Assembly: GCA_964539135.1 (NCBI GenBank)
Contig: CAZIFG010000024.1
Coordinates: 1 to 19,070 of the forward strand
Direction of reading: 5' to 3'
DNA length: 19,070 bases
DNA from: CAZIFG01 sp964539135
Lineage (GTDB): Bacteria; Margulisbacteria; Marinamargulisbacteria; GCA-2716485; CAZIFG01
Shown here: in pieces, positions 7,740 to 15,399 of the stretch
How positions within the stretch are numbered: position 1 is the stretch's first letter
How the letters are laid out: each line of letters begins with the position of its first letter
Made by a program: the position numbers and the translations under genes
The notes under the pieces: generated by a model
What the model was told of the DNA's origin: nothing
Seen by the model: the letters and a program-made list of their open reading frames with translations, nothing else
Database searches by the model: none

Positions 7740-8500
7740 ACACAACAAAAAACAATACGTCTTTAGAGAGTGACGTGATAATCGATAACGTAGATCCTGA
7801 AATTACAGAAAAAGTCATTCGAATTGACCGTGTAAATAAAGTTGTTACAGGTGGAAAACGACTCTCATTTAGAGCCTTTGTGATTACAGGCGATGGGAAT
7901 GGTAATGTTGGATTTGCATTGGGCAAATCCAAAGAGGTACCAACGGCAATTAGAAAAGCCGTAGATCGTGCAAATAAGCACCAATATAAAGTGCAAATGA
8001 TTGAGGGATCAGTGCCTCATCAAGTTGTGGGAAACTTTGGAGCATCACGTGTACTCATTAAACCTGCGAAACCAGGAACAGGCGTTATTGCAGGCGGTCC
8101 TGTACGTATCTTATTGGAATCTGCTGGATATACAGATGTTGTTGCGAAGACCTTAGGCGCAAGAAACAGTGTTAACGTAACGTATGCAACACTAAACGCC
8201 TTAATGCAACTTAAGAATCAGCAAGAAGAAGAAAAAAGACGTGGGAAAGTATTGCCTATTTTCTACCATAAAGTAGATGAAAGCATGAAAGGGCATCTGA
8301 AGCGTCTAGAACAAGAGAAAGAAAAAAAGAAATTGAAAAATGCGGCAGATGCATTAAAATCAAGAGATAAGAAAGCTGGAAATAAAAGAGGGCCCCAAAG
8401 ATCGTCTCATAAAGCCGGTGCTGAGTCCGACAAGGTGAACAACCAACCCGATGTAAAATCAGATGCATCATCTGAAACCGTGACATCGGAGAACAACTAG
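7736..8500 (+). CDS. rpsE: 30S ribosomal protein S5 with long charged C-terminal extension
   Basis: S5 takes part in decoding fidelity and the mRNA entry site. The double-stranded-RNA-binding-like N-terminal domain (RVNKVVTGGKRLSFRAFV, then GNVGFALGKSKEVP) and the C-terminal domain (GVIAGGPVRILLESAG, LGARNSVNVTYATLNAL) are intact up to about residue 171. About 83 more residues follow: a Lys/Glu-rich, probably helical part (KRLEQEKEKKKLKN) and a polar Ser/Asp/Asn tail ending SSETVTSENN. Usual S5 is about 165-175 aa, so 254 is exceptional. The start is TTG at 7736, fixed by AGGAGG at 7721-7726 and the 4-nt overlap with rplR. No rpmD (L30) follows; rplO comes 12 nt later. Confidence 0.95.
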   Translation: MNTTKNNTSLESDVIIDNVDPEITEKVIRIDRVNKVVTGGKRLSFRAFVITGDGNGNVGFALGKSKEVPTAIRKAVDRANKHQYKVQMIEGSVPHQVVGNFGASRVLIKPAKPGTGVIAGGPVRILLESAGYTDVVAKTLGARNSVNVTYATLNALMQLKNQQEEEKRRGKVLPIFYHKVDESMKGHLKRLEQEKEKKKLKNAADALKSRDKKAGNKRGPQRSSHKAGAESDKVNNQPDVKSDASSETVTSENN

Positions 8501-8512
8501 AGGTAAGTAAGT

Positions 8513-8980
8513 ATGTCAGATACAAAAATTGAAATCCGACCCGCAAAAGGCTCTGTTCAAAAAAGAAAGCGTAAAGCAAGAGGACAAGCATCTGGAATTG
8601 GCGGAGAGTCAGGCCGTGGTCGTAAAGGAAGTAAAAGCAGATCCGGATTTAAAAGTAAACCTGGATTTGAAGGGGGGCAAACACCTCTATACAGACGAAT
8701 TCCTAAAAAAAGAGGAACCGGAATGGCCCGAATTTTTAAAATTGCATATCAAGCAGTCAATTTAGATGATTTGCAAGTCAATTTTAATGAAGGGGATATT
8801 GTAAGTTTAGATACTTTAATACAAAAAGGCCTTATTCATAAAAATGACCGTGTAAAAATATTGGGTCGTGGTGAACTTACAAAAAAACTCATTGTTGAAG
8901 CCCATAAGTGCTCAAAATCAGCACTTGAAAAAATTGAAAGTGTAAAAGGAACCTATAGAGTTATTAACAATGCAAATTAA
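8513..8980 (+). CDS. rplO: 50S ribosomal protein L15
   Basis: L15 is a late-assembly protein penetrating the 50S core. The Gly/Arg/Lys-rich N-terminal arm (KRKARGQASGIGGESGRG) and the segment FEGGQTPLYRRIPKKRG are characteristic. The globular part ends with KILGRGELTKKLIVEAHKCS. Length 155 aa is slightly above the common 145-150. Its last 11 nt overlap the start of secY. It follows rpsE directly, where rpmD is expected in most bacteria. Confidence 0.97.
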   Translation: MSDTKIEIRPAKGSVQKRKRKARGQASGIGGESGRGRKGSKSRSGFKSKPGFEGGQTPLYRRIPKKRGTGMARIFKIAYQAVNLDDLQVNFNEGDIVSLDTLIQKGLIHKNDRVKILGRGELTKKLIVEAHKCSKSALEKIESVKGTYRVINNAN

Positions 8981-10235
8981 TAATTTATCTGCAATCTTTA
9001 AAATACCCGAATTAAAACAAAAAGTCGGGTATGTTTTATTGATGATTGTGGCCTATAGATTAGGATCTCACATTCCAATTGCAGGGGTAGATTTAGAACA
9101 GTTAGGGGCTTTGTTTCAAAATGGGGGGCTTTTAGGTTTTTTTAACTTATTTAGTGGCGGTGCTTTAGCACGATTCTCCATTTTTGCGTTGGGGATTTTG
9201 CCTTACATCAACGCGTCCATTATTATGCAACTCTTAACGATTATATCTCCAAGCATGAAGGAAATGTCTTCAGAAGGGGAAGCCGGTCGAAAAAAAATAG
9301 GTCAATATACCCGATATTTAGCGATTGGTTTGGCTTTTGTACAGGCCAGTTTTATGACTGTAGGCTTTAAGAGTTTGATGATACCAGGTATGAATTTTGC
9401 CTGGTTTTTTTCATATTCAGTCATCAGTCTTGTAGCAGGTGCTGCTTTGGTCATGTGGATGTCTGAATTAATTACAGAAAATGGCATTGGGAATGGGGCA
9501 TCTATTCTTATTTTTGTAGGTATTGTGGCTCAAATGCCCTCTTATATTAAAAATACACTGGTTTTGGTCCAGGGGGGTGGATCTTTAATCGGTGTGATGT
9601 TAATGATCTTAGTATTTTTAGCGATGATCCTTAGCATTGTATATGTTCAAGAAGCTGAAAGAAAAGTGCCGGTGCAGTACGCCAAACGAGTGGTAGGCAG
9701 ACGCGTCGTGGGGTCTCAAAATACGTATATCCCTTTGAGATTGGTTCAGGGCGGGGTTATGCCAATTATCTTTGCCTCAGCCGTTCTTCAGTTTCCGCTG
9801 ATGATTGTGCAATATATAAACATAGAGGCCATACAGCACTTTTTTGCATCTTATTATGCTTATGATGGGTTTATTTATAATGCAACATTTTGTGTCTTAA
9901 TTTTCTTTTTTACGTATTTTTATACGGCTATTACATTTAATCCAGAAGAAATTGCTGAAAATATTCGCAAGCATGGTGGCTTTATTATGGGGGTTCGTCC
10001 TGGAAAATCAACAGTAGAGTTTCTAGAACGTGTCATCACAAAACTGACCTTGATAGGCGCTGTTTTTTTAGCAGGTGTTGCCTTAGTCCCTACCATTGCT
10101 GCCAATCTCACTCATGTCACAAGCTTTATGGGACTGGGTGGAACGGCCCTATTAATCATAGTAGGGGTGGCAATGGATTTGATGAAACAAATCGAGGCTT
10201 TTGTGATTTCAAAACGCTACGAAGGGATGATGTAG
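8970..10235 (+). CDS. secY: Protein translocase subunit SecY
   Basis: SecY is the pore-forming membrane protein of the Sec translocon, working with SecE/SecG, SecA and the ribosome. The 421-residue product has about ten hydrophobic segments. Family motifs include RLGSHIPIAGVD after the first helix, the plug-region FNLFSGGALARFSIFALGI, PYINASIIMQLL, the cytoplasmic loop PVQYAKRVVGRR, and NPEEIAENIRKHGGFIMGVRPG in the SecA/ribosome-binding loop. The start lies inside the rplO end and the TAG stop shares one base with the adk GTG start. Confidence 0.98.
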   Translation: MQINNLSAIFKIPELKQKVGYVLLMIVAYRLGSHIPIAGVDLEQLGALFQNGGLLGFFNLFSGGALARFSIFALGILPYINASIIMQLLTIISPSMKEMSSEGEAGRKKIGQYTRYLAIGLAFVQASFMTVGFKSLMIPGMNFAWFFSYSVISLVAGAALVMWMSELITENGIGNGASILIFVGIVAQMPSYIKNTLVLVQGGGSLIGVMLMILVFLAMILSIVYVQEAERKVPVQYAKRVVGRRVVGSQNTYIPLRLVQGGVMPIIFASAVLQFPLMIVQYINIEAIQHFFASYYAYDGFIYNATFCVLIFFFTYFYTAITFNPEEIAENIRKHGGFIMGVRPGKSTVEFLERVITKLTLIGAVFLAGVALVPTIAANLTHVTSFMGLGGTALLIIVGVAMDLMKQIEAFVISKRYEGMM

Positions 10236-10810
10236 TGAGCGCATATATCACCCTATTAGGAGCCCCTGGATCTGGAAAAGGGACACAAACGGAGCTCTTA
10301 ATTAAAAAATATTGCATTTCAAAGATAGGAATAGGCGATATTCTCCGTAAAGAAGTTCAGGAAAAAACAGAGCTCGGTCAACAGGCATTAAGCTATATGG
10401 AAAAAGGACATTTAGTGCCTGATAGTCTTATTGTCCAAATGTTTAAATCCAAGCTTTCGAAAGAAGTGCTATCAAAAGGTGCTGTTTTTGATGGATTTCC
10501 TCGGAATGTAGATCAATGTAAGGTCTTTGATGAGGCGCTATCTCAGGGGAGCCTCCCAACGATTATTCTGTATCTGGAGTGTCATATTGATACCTTAATC
10601 ACTCGCCTGCTACAAAGAGGAAGAGCGGATGATACGCCAGATGTGATTAGATCAAGAAATCAGGTTTTTTTAAATGAAATTGATCCTATTTTAAATTATT
10701 TCTCAGATCGTGTGATTCGAGTGTCTGGAGATGTGGAACCAGATCTCGTTTTTGAGAAAATATGCGAAGAAATATCAAGAAGTCTTGCGAAGGTGAAAAT
10801 AGGCTCTTAA
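10235..10810 (+). CDS. adk: Adenylate kinase, short-LID form (GTG start)
   Basis: Adenylate kinase interconverts ATP + AMP and 2 ADP. The P-loop GAPGSGKGT is at residues 9-17, the AMP-binding segment GIGDILRKEV near 32-41, DGFPRN at 86-91, and the LID region RGRADDTPDVIRSR at 128-141. The LID is the short form without the long zinc/beta insertion, giving 191 aa. In the AMP-binding motif, usually ISTGDxLR, the Thr is Ile here, a modest oddity. The GTG start overlaps the secY stop. The stop codon (10808-10810) lies inside the -35 box of the downstream promoter. secY-adk pairing is usual, but map and infA do not follow. Confidence 0.96.
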   Translation: MSAYITLLGAPGSGKGTQTELLIKKYCISKIGIGDILRKEVQEKTELGQQALSYMEKGHLVPDSLIVQMFKSKLSKEVLSKGAVFDGFPRNVDQCKVFDEALSQGSLPTIILYLECHIDTLITRLLQRGRADDTPDVIRSRNQVFLNEIDPILNYFSDRVIRVSGDVEPDLVFEKICEEISRSLAKVKIGS

Positions 10811-10835
10811 CAGTGAGTCATAAATAGTGTAAAAT
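10807..10835 (+). promoter_or_regulatory. Predicted sigma70-type promoter for rpmJ-rpsM-rpsK-rpsD-rpoA
   Basis: The -35 box is TTAACA (10807-10812, one mismatch to TTGACA) and the -10 box is TAAAAT (10830-10835, one mismatch to TATAAT), separated by exactly 17 nt. The -35 box overlaps the adk stop codon. The expected start site is near 10842, directly before a perfect hairpin. It would give the alpha block its own transcription in addition to read-through from secY-adk. This is prediction only. Confidence 0.6.
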
Positions 10836-10842
10836 ACTTGGC

Positions 10843-10866
10843 CTTATCTATTCATTTTTAGATAAG
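10843..10866 (+). promoter_or_regulatory. Leader hairpin upstream of rpmJ
   Basis: CTTATCTA (10843-10850) and TAGATAAG (10859-10866) form a perfect 8-bp stem with an 8-nt loop, TTCATTTT. No T-tract follows, so it is not a typical terminator. It would lie at or next to the 5' end of RNA started at the 10807-10835 promoter and ends 21 nt before the rpmJ ATG. It could stabilise the 5' end, or be a control site; neither can be decided from sequence. Confidence 0.5.
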
Positions 10867-10887
10867 AACAAAAATAAGGTGATAAAA

Positions 10888-11001
10888 ATGAAAGTCAGAC
10901 CATCGGTAAAGAAAATGTGTGCAAAATGCAAAAGAATTAAAAGACATGGTGTTGTAAGAATTATCTGTGAAATACCAAAACATAAACAAAGACAGGGTTA
11001 G
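10888..11001 (+). CDS. rpmJ: 50S ribosomal protein L36, zinc-binding type
   Basis: This 37-codon gene encodes the zinc-ribbon form of L36, with ligands Cys11, Cys14, Cys27 and His32. It starts MKVRPSVKKMCAKCK and ends IPKHKQRQG, as expected. L36 is placed late in 50S assembly and stabilises 23S rRNA folding. Translation starts at ATG 10888 with the weak SD AAGGTGA. The TAG stop is followed by a GGAGG site for rpsM. In most bacteria infA stands immediately before it; here there is only the promoter/hairpin leader. Confidence 0.96.
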   Translation: MKVRPSVKKMCAKCKRIKRHGVVRIICEIPKHKQRQG

Positions 11002-11010
11002 GAGGATATT

Positions 11011-11385
11011 GTGGCTAGACTTGGTGGCGTAGATTTACCTAGAGATAAGAGAGTGGAGTATGCATTGCCGTACATTTATGGTATTGGATTGAAATTTTCT
11101 CAAGATATTTTAACGAAGTTAAACATTTCATTTGATACACGTGTAAAAAATCTATCAGAAGACGAAATTGTGAGATTGCGTGAAGAATTAAAAAATTACG
11201 TAATTGAAGGTGATTTGAGACGAGAAGTTCATCAAAATATCAAGCGATATATGGATGCAGGAACGTACAGAGGCCTTAGACATAAACGAAAACTTCCATG
11301 CCGCGGTCAAAGAACGCATACAAATGCAAGAACAAAACGGGGTAAACGTATTGCGATTGCAGGTAAGAAGAAAGTGACCAAATAG
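11011..11385 (+). CDS. rpsM: 30S ribosomal protein S13 (GTG start)
   Basis: S13 is in the 30S head and forms bridges to L5 and L31. It shows the helix-two-turn-helix region and the basic tail TYRGLRHKRKLPCRGQRT, then TNARTKRGKR. The N-terminus ARLGGVDLPRDKRVEYAL, followed by PYIYGIG, resembles the cyanobacterial form as I recall it. Length 124 aa is normal. The GTG start at 11011 has GGAGG at 11001-11005. Confidence 0.97.
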   Translation: MARLGGVDLPRDKRVEYALPYIYGIGLKFSQDILTKLNISFDTRVKNLSEDEIVRLREELKNYVIEGDLRREVHQNIKRYMDAGTYRGLRHKRKLPCRGQRTHTNARTKRGKRIAIAGKKKVTK

Positions 11386-11401
11386 ACGGGAGGAATGACA
11401 G

Positions 11402-11785
11402 ATGGCCGTAGTAAAAAAGAAAAAATCAAAAAAACATATTCCCCAGGGAGTAGCCCATATTAAATCAACATTTAATAATACCATCGTATCGATAACAGAT
11501 CCTGAAGGCAATCTTATTTCATGGTATTCTTCTGGTTCCGCAGGGTTTAAGGGAACAAAAAAGGGAACGCCGTTCGCAGCGCAATTGGCAGGCGATATGG
11601 CAGCTAAAAAAGCAATTGAATCTGTAGGAATGTCACGCATTACAGTATATGTAAATGGACCAGGTTCAGGAAGAGAGACAGCGATTCGTTCAATACAAGC
11701 GGCTGGTATTGAGGTGGAATCCATTAAAGATGTAACGCCCATTCCTCATAATGGGTGTCGTCCAAGAAAAAGACGTAGAGTATAG
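11402..11785 (+). CDS. rpsK: 30S ribosomal protein S11
   Basis: S11 lies on the 30S platform near the E-site mRNA. IPQGVAHIKSTFNNTIVSIT, the central GFKGTKKGTPFAAQLAG, GPGSGRETAIRSIQAAGIEV and the basic end PHNGCRPRKRRRV are near-invariant family features. Length 127 aa is typical. It follows rpsM by 16 nt with a GGGAGGA site and precedes rpsD by 11 nt. Confidence 0.98.
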   Translation: MAVVKKKKSKKHIPQGVAHIKSTFNNTIVSITDPEGNLISWYSSGSAGFKGTKKGTPFAAQLAGDMAAKKAIESVGMSRITVYVNGPGSGRETAIRSIQAAGIEVESIKDVTPIPHNGCRPRKRRRV

Positions 11786-11796
11786 GAGTTCAGATT

Positions 11797-12417
11797 ATGG
11801 GTTTTAAGTCAGGTGAAGATTGTAAAAAATGCCGAAGAAGTCGCGAGAAGTTATTTCTTAAAGGCGAAAGATGTCATACAGCAAAATGCGAAATTGAAAA
11901 AAGAAATTTCGCACCAGGGATCAGATCAATTAAGCCTTCTAAGCTATCAGAGTTTGGAAAGCGTCTAAGAGAAAAACAAAAATTACGTTGGTTTTATGGC
12001 GTAACAGAAAGCCAAATCAGCTTATACTTTAAAAAGGCATCCAATCAAAAAGGAATTACAGGTAATAACCTACTTTCTATGTTTGAAAGACGTTTAGATA
12101 ATCTTGTGTTTAGAGCAGGATTGGCAAGATCAAGAAAAGAAGGGCGTCAGTTAACAAAACATGCCCATTTTACGGTGAACGGTAAAAAAGTAGATATTCC
12201 ATCTATTATCTTAACGGTTGGAGATATCGTACAGGTTAAAGAAAGTAGTAAGTCTCAATTTGAAGAAGGATTTAAGCGCCTAGAAGCAAAAGGCCTTCCA
12301 GATTGGTTGCATTATGATGCAAAAGAAAAATCGATAAAGGTACAGCAATTGCCAGAGCGACATCAAATCGATGTGCCAGTAGAAGAACATTTGATCGTCG
12401 AGTTCTATTCGAGATAG
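11797..12417 (+). CDS. rpsD: 30S ribosomal protein S4, zinc-binding type
   Basis: S4 nucleates 30S assembly and in enterobacteria represses the alpha operon. The N-terminal zinc knuckle uses Cys9, Cys12, Cys26 and Cys31 (CKKC near the start, then GERCHTAKC). The helical region contains LREKQKLRWFYGVTESQ, and the S4 RNA-binding domain contains RRLDNLVFRAGLARSRKEGR followed by QLTKHAHFTVNGKKVDIPS. The end is EEHLIVEFYSR. Length 206 aa is normal. Its place between rpsK and rpoA is the common bacterial order, whereas cyanobacteria as I recall keep it elsewhere. Confidence 0.98.
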   Translation: MGFKSGEDCKKCRRSREKLFLKGERCHTAKCEIEKRNFAPGIRSIKPSKLSEFGKRLREKQKLRWFYGVTESQISLYFKKASNQKGITGNNLLSMFERRLDNLVFRAGLARSRKEGRQLTKHAHFTVNGKKVDIPSIILTVGDIVQVKESSKSQFEEGFKRLEAKGLPDWLHYDAKEKSIKVQQLPERHQIDVPVEEHLIVEFYSR

Positions 12418-12432
12418 GCAGGAGTATACAAA

Positions 12433-13365
12433 ATGTCACAACAAAACACATGGGTAAAATATGATGTATTAAAAGATGGAAGAGGACGTTTTATCGTATC
12501 TCCTCTTAACAAAGGGATGGGAAATACACTTGGGAATGCATTGCGTCGTGTATTACTGTCTTCTTTATCAGGGGCGGCGTTAACAGGCGTTCAAATTGAG
12601 GGCGTAACACATGAGTTCTCAACACTTCCAAACGTTATAGAAGATGTCCTAGATATTATTTGTAATTTGAAAGGGGTTATTTTTTCACTTGAAGGCGACG
12701 AGCCTGCAACACTTAAGCTAAAAGGTAAAGGGAAAGGCAAGTTAACAGCAGCGAATATAGAGTGTCCAACTGGGGTTAAAGTCATTAATCCAAAACATCA
12801 CATTGTAGAAATTGCAGATAACGGTAAAATTTCAATGACACTGACACTGTCCAAAGGGTTAGGATACGCACCAGCTGAGTTTGTAAAAGAAGAAGGCCAA
12901 GCGGTAGATGAAATTGCGTTGGATGCTTCTTTTTCACCCATTGTAAAAGTAAATCACCAAGTAGATAGCATTCGTGTAGGTAAAGAATTAGATAATGATC
13001 AACTGACCTTAGATGTTTGGACAAATGGCAGTGTAGATCCAGAAGAAGCTGTTACCAAAGCAGCGGGCATTTTATCTAAAATGCTAACAATTTTTGGAAA
13101 AATCAATGAAGAACCTGAATTAAAAACCTTAGATACAGAGCTTTCACAAGTTCAACCTAGCGATGAAGTGTTAGGTATGTCTATCGATGATTTAGAGCTT
13201 TCTGCACGATCTTCAAATTGTTTAAAACGAGCAGGGATTGAAACAGTAGGCGAACTTATTTCTAAAGACATGTCAGAATTGATACAAATTAAAAACTTTG
13301 GTAAAAAAAGCGCAGATGAGATTAATAGCAAATTATCTCATTATAGTTTAGCGTTGAAGGTGTAA
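12433..13365 (+). CDS. rpoA: DNA-directed RNA polymerase subunit alpha
   Basis: Alpha forms the dimer that scaffolds RNA polymerase, and its C-terminal domain binds UP elements and activators. The N-terminal domain (to about residue 230) shows GRGRFIVSPLNKGMGNTLGN followed by ALRRVLLSSLSGAA, and VDPEEAVTKAAGILSKML. After a linker rich in acidic residues, the C-terminal domain (about 245-310) has LELSARSSNCLKRAGIETVG and FGKKSADEINSKL. It keeps the Arg equivalent to E. coli R265 that contacts A/T-rich DNA. Length 310 aa is typical. Confidence 0.98.
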   Translation: MSQQNTWVKYDVLKDGRGRFIVSPLNKGMGNTLGNALRRVLLSSLSGAALTGVQIEGVTHEFSTLPNVIEDVLDIICNLKGVIFSLEGDEPATLKLKGKGKGKLTAANIECPTGVKVINPKHHIVEIADNGKISMTLTLSKGLGYAPAEFVKEEGQAVDEIALDASFSPIVKVNHQVDSIRVGKELDNDQLTLDVWTNGSVDPEEAVTKAAGILSKMLTIFGKINEEPELKTLDTELSQVQPSDEVLGMSIDDLELSARSSNCLKRAGIETVGELISKDMSELIQIKNFGKKSADEINSKLSHYSLALKV

Positions 13366-13374
13366 GGAGAGATC

Positions 13375-13728
13375 ATGAGACATCGTAAAGGAAATAAAAA
13401 ATTAAGTAGAGCAACCGATCAGCGTCTAGCACTTTTGAGAGGTATTGTCAGATCTTTGCTGATTCATGGCAGAGTGGAAACCACAGAAGTTCGTGGAAAA
13501 GAAGCTAAAAAGATGGCTGATAAGTTAATTACCCTAGCAAAGAACGGGTCATTGCATGCGCGACGACAAGCCTTACAAGTTATTCCAGATAGCAACGTCA
13601 TCGCTTCCACATTTAAAACCTTATCCGATCAAACTAAAAGCAGACCCGGAGGCTATACTCGGCTTATCAAAGTCGGGCATAGACGCGGAGATGCAGCAGC
13701 AGTTAGTATTTTAGAGTTGGTTGATTAG
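13375..13728 (+). CDS. rplQ: 50S ribosomal protein L17
   Basis: L17 is at the tunnel exit region. MRHRKGNKKLSRATDQRLAL, the following RSLLIHGRVETTEVRGKEAK and the end GGYTRLIKVGHRRGDAAAV are diagnostic, and 117 aa is typical. GGAGAG precedes the ATG. The stop overlaps the truA start by 8 nt, so the alpha block continues into truA without a break. Confidence 0.98.
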   Translation: MRHRKGNKKLSRATDQRLALLRGIVRSLLIHGRVETTEVRGKEAKKMADKLITLAKNGSLHARRQALQVIPDSNVIASTFKTLSDQTKSRPGGYTRLIKVGHRRGDAAAVSILELVD

Positions 13729-14488
13729 GTATAAGATAACAGTAAGGTATATTGGGAAGGATTTCAACGGGTATCAAATCCAACCCCATCACAGAACAGT
13801 AGAGGCCGACTTAATAACTGCAGTCCAAGCCATGTTCAAAGATGTAAAAAAGATATACGGATCCGGCAGAACCGATACAGGCGTTCATGCGGAAGGACAA
13901 ATTGTCCATTTTGATACAAATAAGATCTTTGAAAGTAAAACAGTAATCGCCGGGATCAACGCGAAGTTGGCAAAAGACTTAAAAGTTATTGCTTGCGAAA
14001 GAGTAGATTCCCAATTTGATGCCAGGCGAAGCGCAACATCCAGAGAATATAATTATTTATTTTCTAGCGATGAGATTCCACATTATCTAATAGATTTTGT
14101 GACCGCTATTCGATTTCAGCCCAATGAGATGCTTCTAAACTCTTTGCGCGACGTCATAGAGGGAACACATGATTTTAAACGATTTAGAAATGTAGGATCG
14201 ACAGAAAACGGTACCGAAAGAACGGTCTTCCATTTTAGCATTACAAAACATCCTTTCCCTTGTGTGTATGAATGGAATCCTACTGGATATTATTACCGAA
14301 TTCGAATTGTAGCCAATGGATTTTTATATCGTATGGTTCGGAATATCACAGGAGGCGTTTTTGAGGTATTGCGTGGACGACAATCGATAGACACATTAAG
14401 ACAGTATTTAAATGGGGATGCGGTTTCATTTAAGTACACAACAGCGCCTGCAAAAGGCCTGAGTTTAGTAAAAGTAAATTACGAATAA
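13721..14488 (+). CDS. truA: tRNA pseudouridine(38-40) synthase TruA (TTG start)
   Basis: TruA converts uridines 38-40 of the tRNA anticodon arm to pseudouridine. The catalytic motif GSGRTDTGVHA lies at residues 47-57 with Asp52 as the presumed nucleophile. Other family elements are FDARRSATSREYNYLF, GTHDFKRFRN and NGFLYRMVRNITGG. At 255 aa it is full length. The TTG start at 13721 overlaps rplQ by 8 nt and gives the expected first strand (IRYKITVRYIG). No strong ribosome-binding site is seen, so coupling to rplQ is likely. The rplQ-truA-rplM-rpsI order lacks the ecf transporter genes that many Bacillota carry here. Confidence 0.96.
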   Translation: MIRYKITVRYIGKDFNGYQIQPHHRTVEADLITAVQAMFKDVKKIYGSGRTDTGVHAEGQIVHFDTNKIFESKTVIAGINAKLAKDLKVIACERVDSQFDARRSATSREYNYLFSSDEIPHYLIDFVTAIRFQPNEMLLNSLRDVIEGTHDFKRFRNVGSTENGTERTVFHFSITKHPFPCVYEWNPTGYYYRIRIVANGFLYRMVRNITGGVFEVLRGRQSIDTLRQYLNGDAVSFKYTTAPAKGLSLVKVNYE

Positions 14489-14517
14489 TCATAGGGATCA
14501 AGAAAGGAGACCTCAAC

Positions 14518-14967
14518 ATGAAAAAACAAACAACATATTATGCAAAACGTGAAGATCAACCTGTAAAATGGGTTGCCATCGATGCAACAGATCAGGTGCT
14601 AGGTAGACTGGCCTCAAGAATTGCAAGTATTGCCAAAGGAAAAGAATCTACCTCTTATCAACCCTCTGTAGATATGGGGGATTTTGTTGTGGTATACAAT
14701 GCTGAAAAAATCAAAGTAACCGGCAAAAAAATGACACAAAAAAAATATTTTAGACATTCAGGATACCCAGGTGGTATTACAGAAGTCCAATTGGATAAAA
14801 TGTTAAACACATTCCCAGAGCGTGTATTGTATGCAGCCGTAAAAGGCATGCTGCCTAAAAATACAATTGGGCGTCAAATGCTAAAAAAGGTCAAAATATA
14901 TGCAGGTAATACACATCCTCATGAGGCGCAATCCCCAACGCCATTGACATTAGAGAAAGGAGTTTAG
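14518..14967 (+). CDS. rplM: 50S ribosomal protein L13
   Basis: L13 is an early 50S assembly protein. The family features WVAIDATDQVLGRLASRIAS, the loop GDFVVVYNAEKIKVTGKK, FRHSGYPGGITEVQLDKML and RVLYAAVKGMLPKNTIGRQM are all present. Length 149 aa is slightly longer than the common 142-147. It follows truA after 29 nt with a strong AAAGGAG site, and no separate promoter or L13-leader structure is evident in that gap. Confidence 0.98.
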   Translation: MKKQTTYYAKREDQPVKWVAIDATDQVLGRLASRIASIAKGKESTSYQPSVDMGDFVVVYNAEKIKVTGKKMTQKKYFRHSGYPGGITEVQLDKMLNTFPERVLYAAVKGMLPKNTIGRQMLKKVKIYAGNTHPHEAQSPTPLTLEKGV

Positions 14968-14970
14968 ACC

Positions 14971-15393
14971 ATGACTGAAACAGAAAAAAAAGTAAAATCA
15001 TCAGCACCTCATGTTGCTTATGGAACGGGAAAGAGAAAATCCTCTATTGCGAAAGTATGGGTTCATAATGGCAAAGGTACTGTAACCATCAATAAATTAT
15101 CTGCTGCAGATTATTTGCAAAATGAAATCAAAACAAACAGCATTTTAAAAGCCATTCAAGTATTAGGGTTGGAAGGAAAGTACGATATTAAAATCAGTAC
15201 TTTTGGCGGTGGAAAGTCAGGGCAAGCGGATGCGTGCAGACTGGGCATTGCGCGCGCTCTATTAGAGTTGAATGAATCGTTTAGAAAAACACTCAGAGAC
15301 AATGATCTTTTAACACGAGATCCTAGAGAGAAAGAGCGTAAAAAATACGGTCGTAAAAAAGCACGTAAAGGGTATCAATTTAGAAAAAGATAA
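14971..15393 (+). CDS. rpsI: 30S ribosomal protein S9
   Basis: S9 reaches the P site with its C-terminal tail. The core starts YGTGKRKSSIAKVWV near residue 17, preceded by a short polar N-terminal extension (TETEKKVKSSAPH), giving 140 aa against the usual 128-132. GGGKSGQADACRLGIARALL and DPREKERKKYGRKKARKGYQ are family signatures. The tail ends RKR, keeping the terminal Lys-Arg that contacts P-site tRNA. It sits 3 nt behind rplM, the usual pair, and only 6 nt before serA. Confidence 0.98.
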   Translation: MTETEKKVKSSAPHVAYGTGKRKSSIAKVWVHNGKGTVTINKLSAADYLQNEIKTNSILKAIQVLGLEGKYDIKISTFGGGKSGQADACRLGIARALLELNESFRKTLRDNDLLTRDPREKERKKYGRKKARKGYQFRKR

Positions 15394-15399
15394 TCACTT

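Noticed and set aside
8247..8497. S5 tail as a fused L30
   Set aside because: The tail lacks the L30 beta-alpha pattern and its conserved motifs; it is Lys/Glu- then Ser/Asp-rich.
8529..8765. 78-codon frame overlapping rplO in another phase
   Set aside because: rplO is conserved and complete in its own frame; this frame only reflects its Lys/Gly-rich composition.
14489..14517. Separate L13-type leader RNA before rplM
   Set aside because: The 29-nt gap is too short and shows only a ribosome-binding site.
79..15393. Patescibacteria (CPR) origin, because L30 is missing
   Set aside because: CPR genomes do lack L30, but the truA placement, absence of map, S13 N-terminus and presence of a serine biosynthesis gene fit a cyanobacteria-related lineage at least as well; not settled without a 16S tree.
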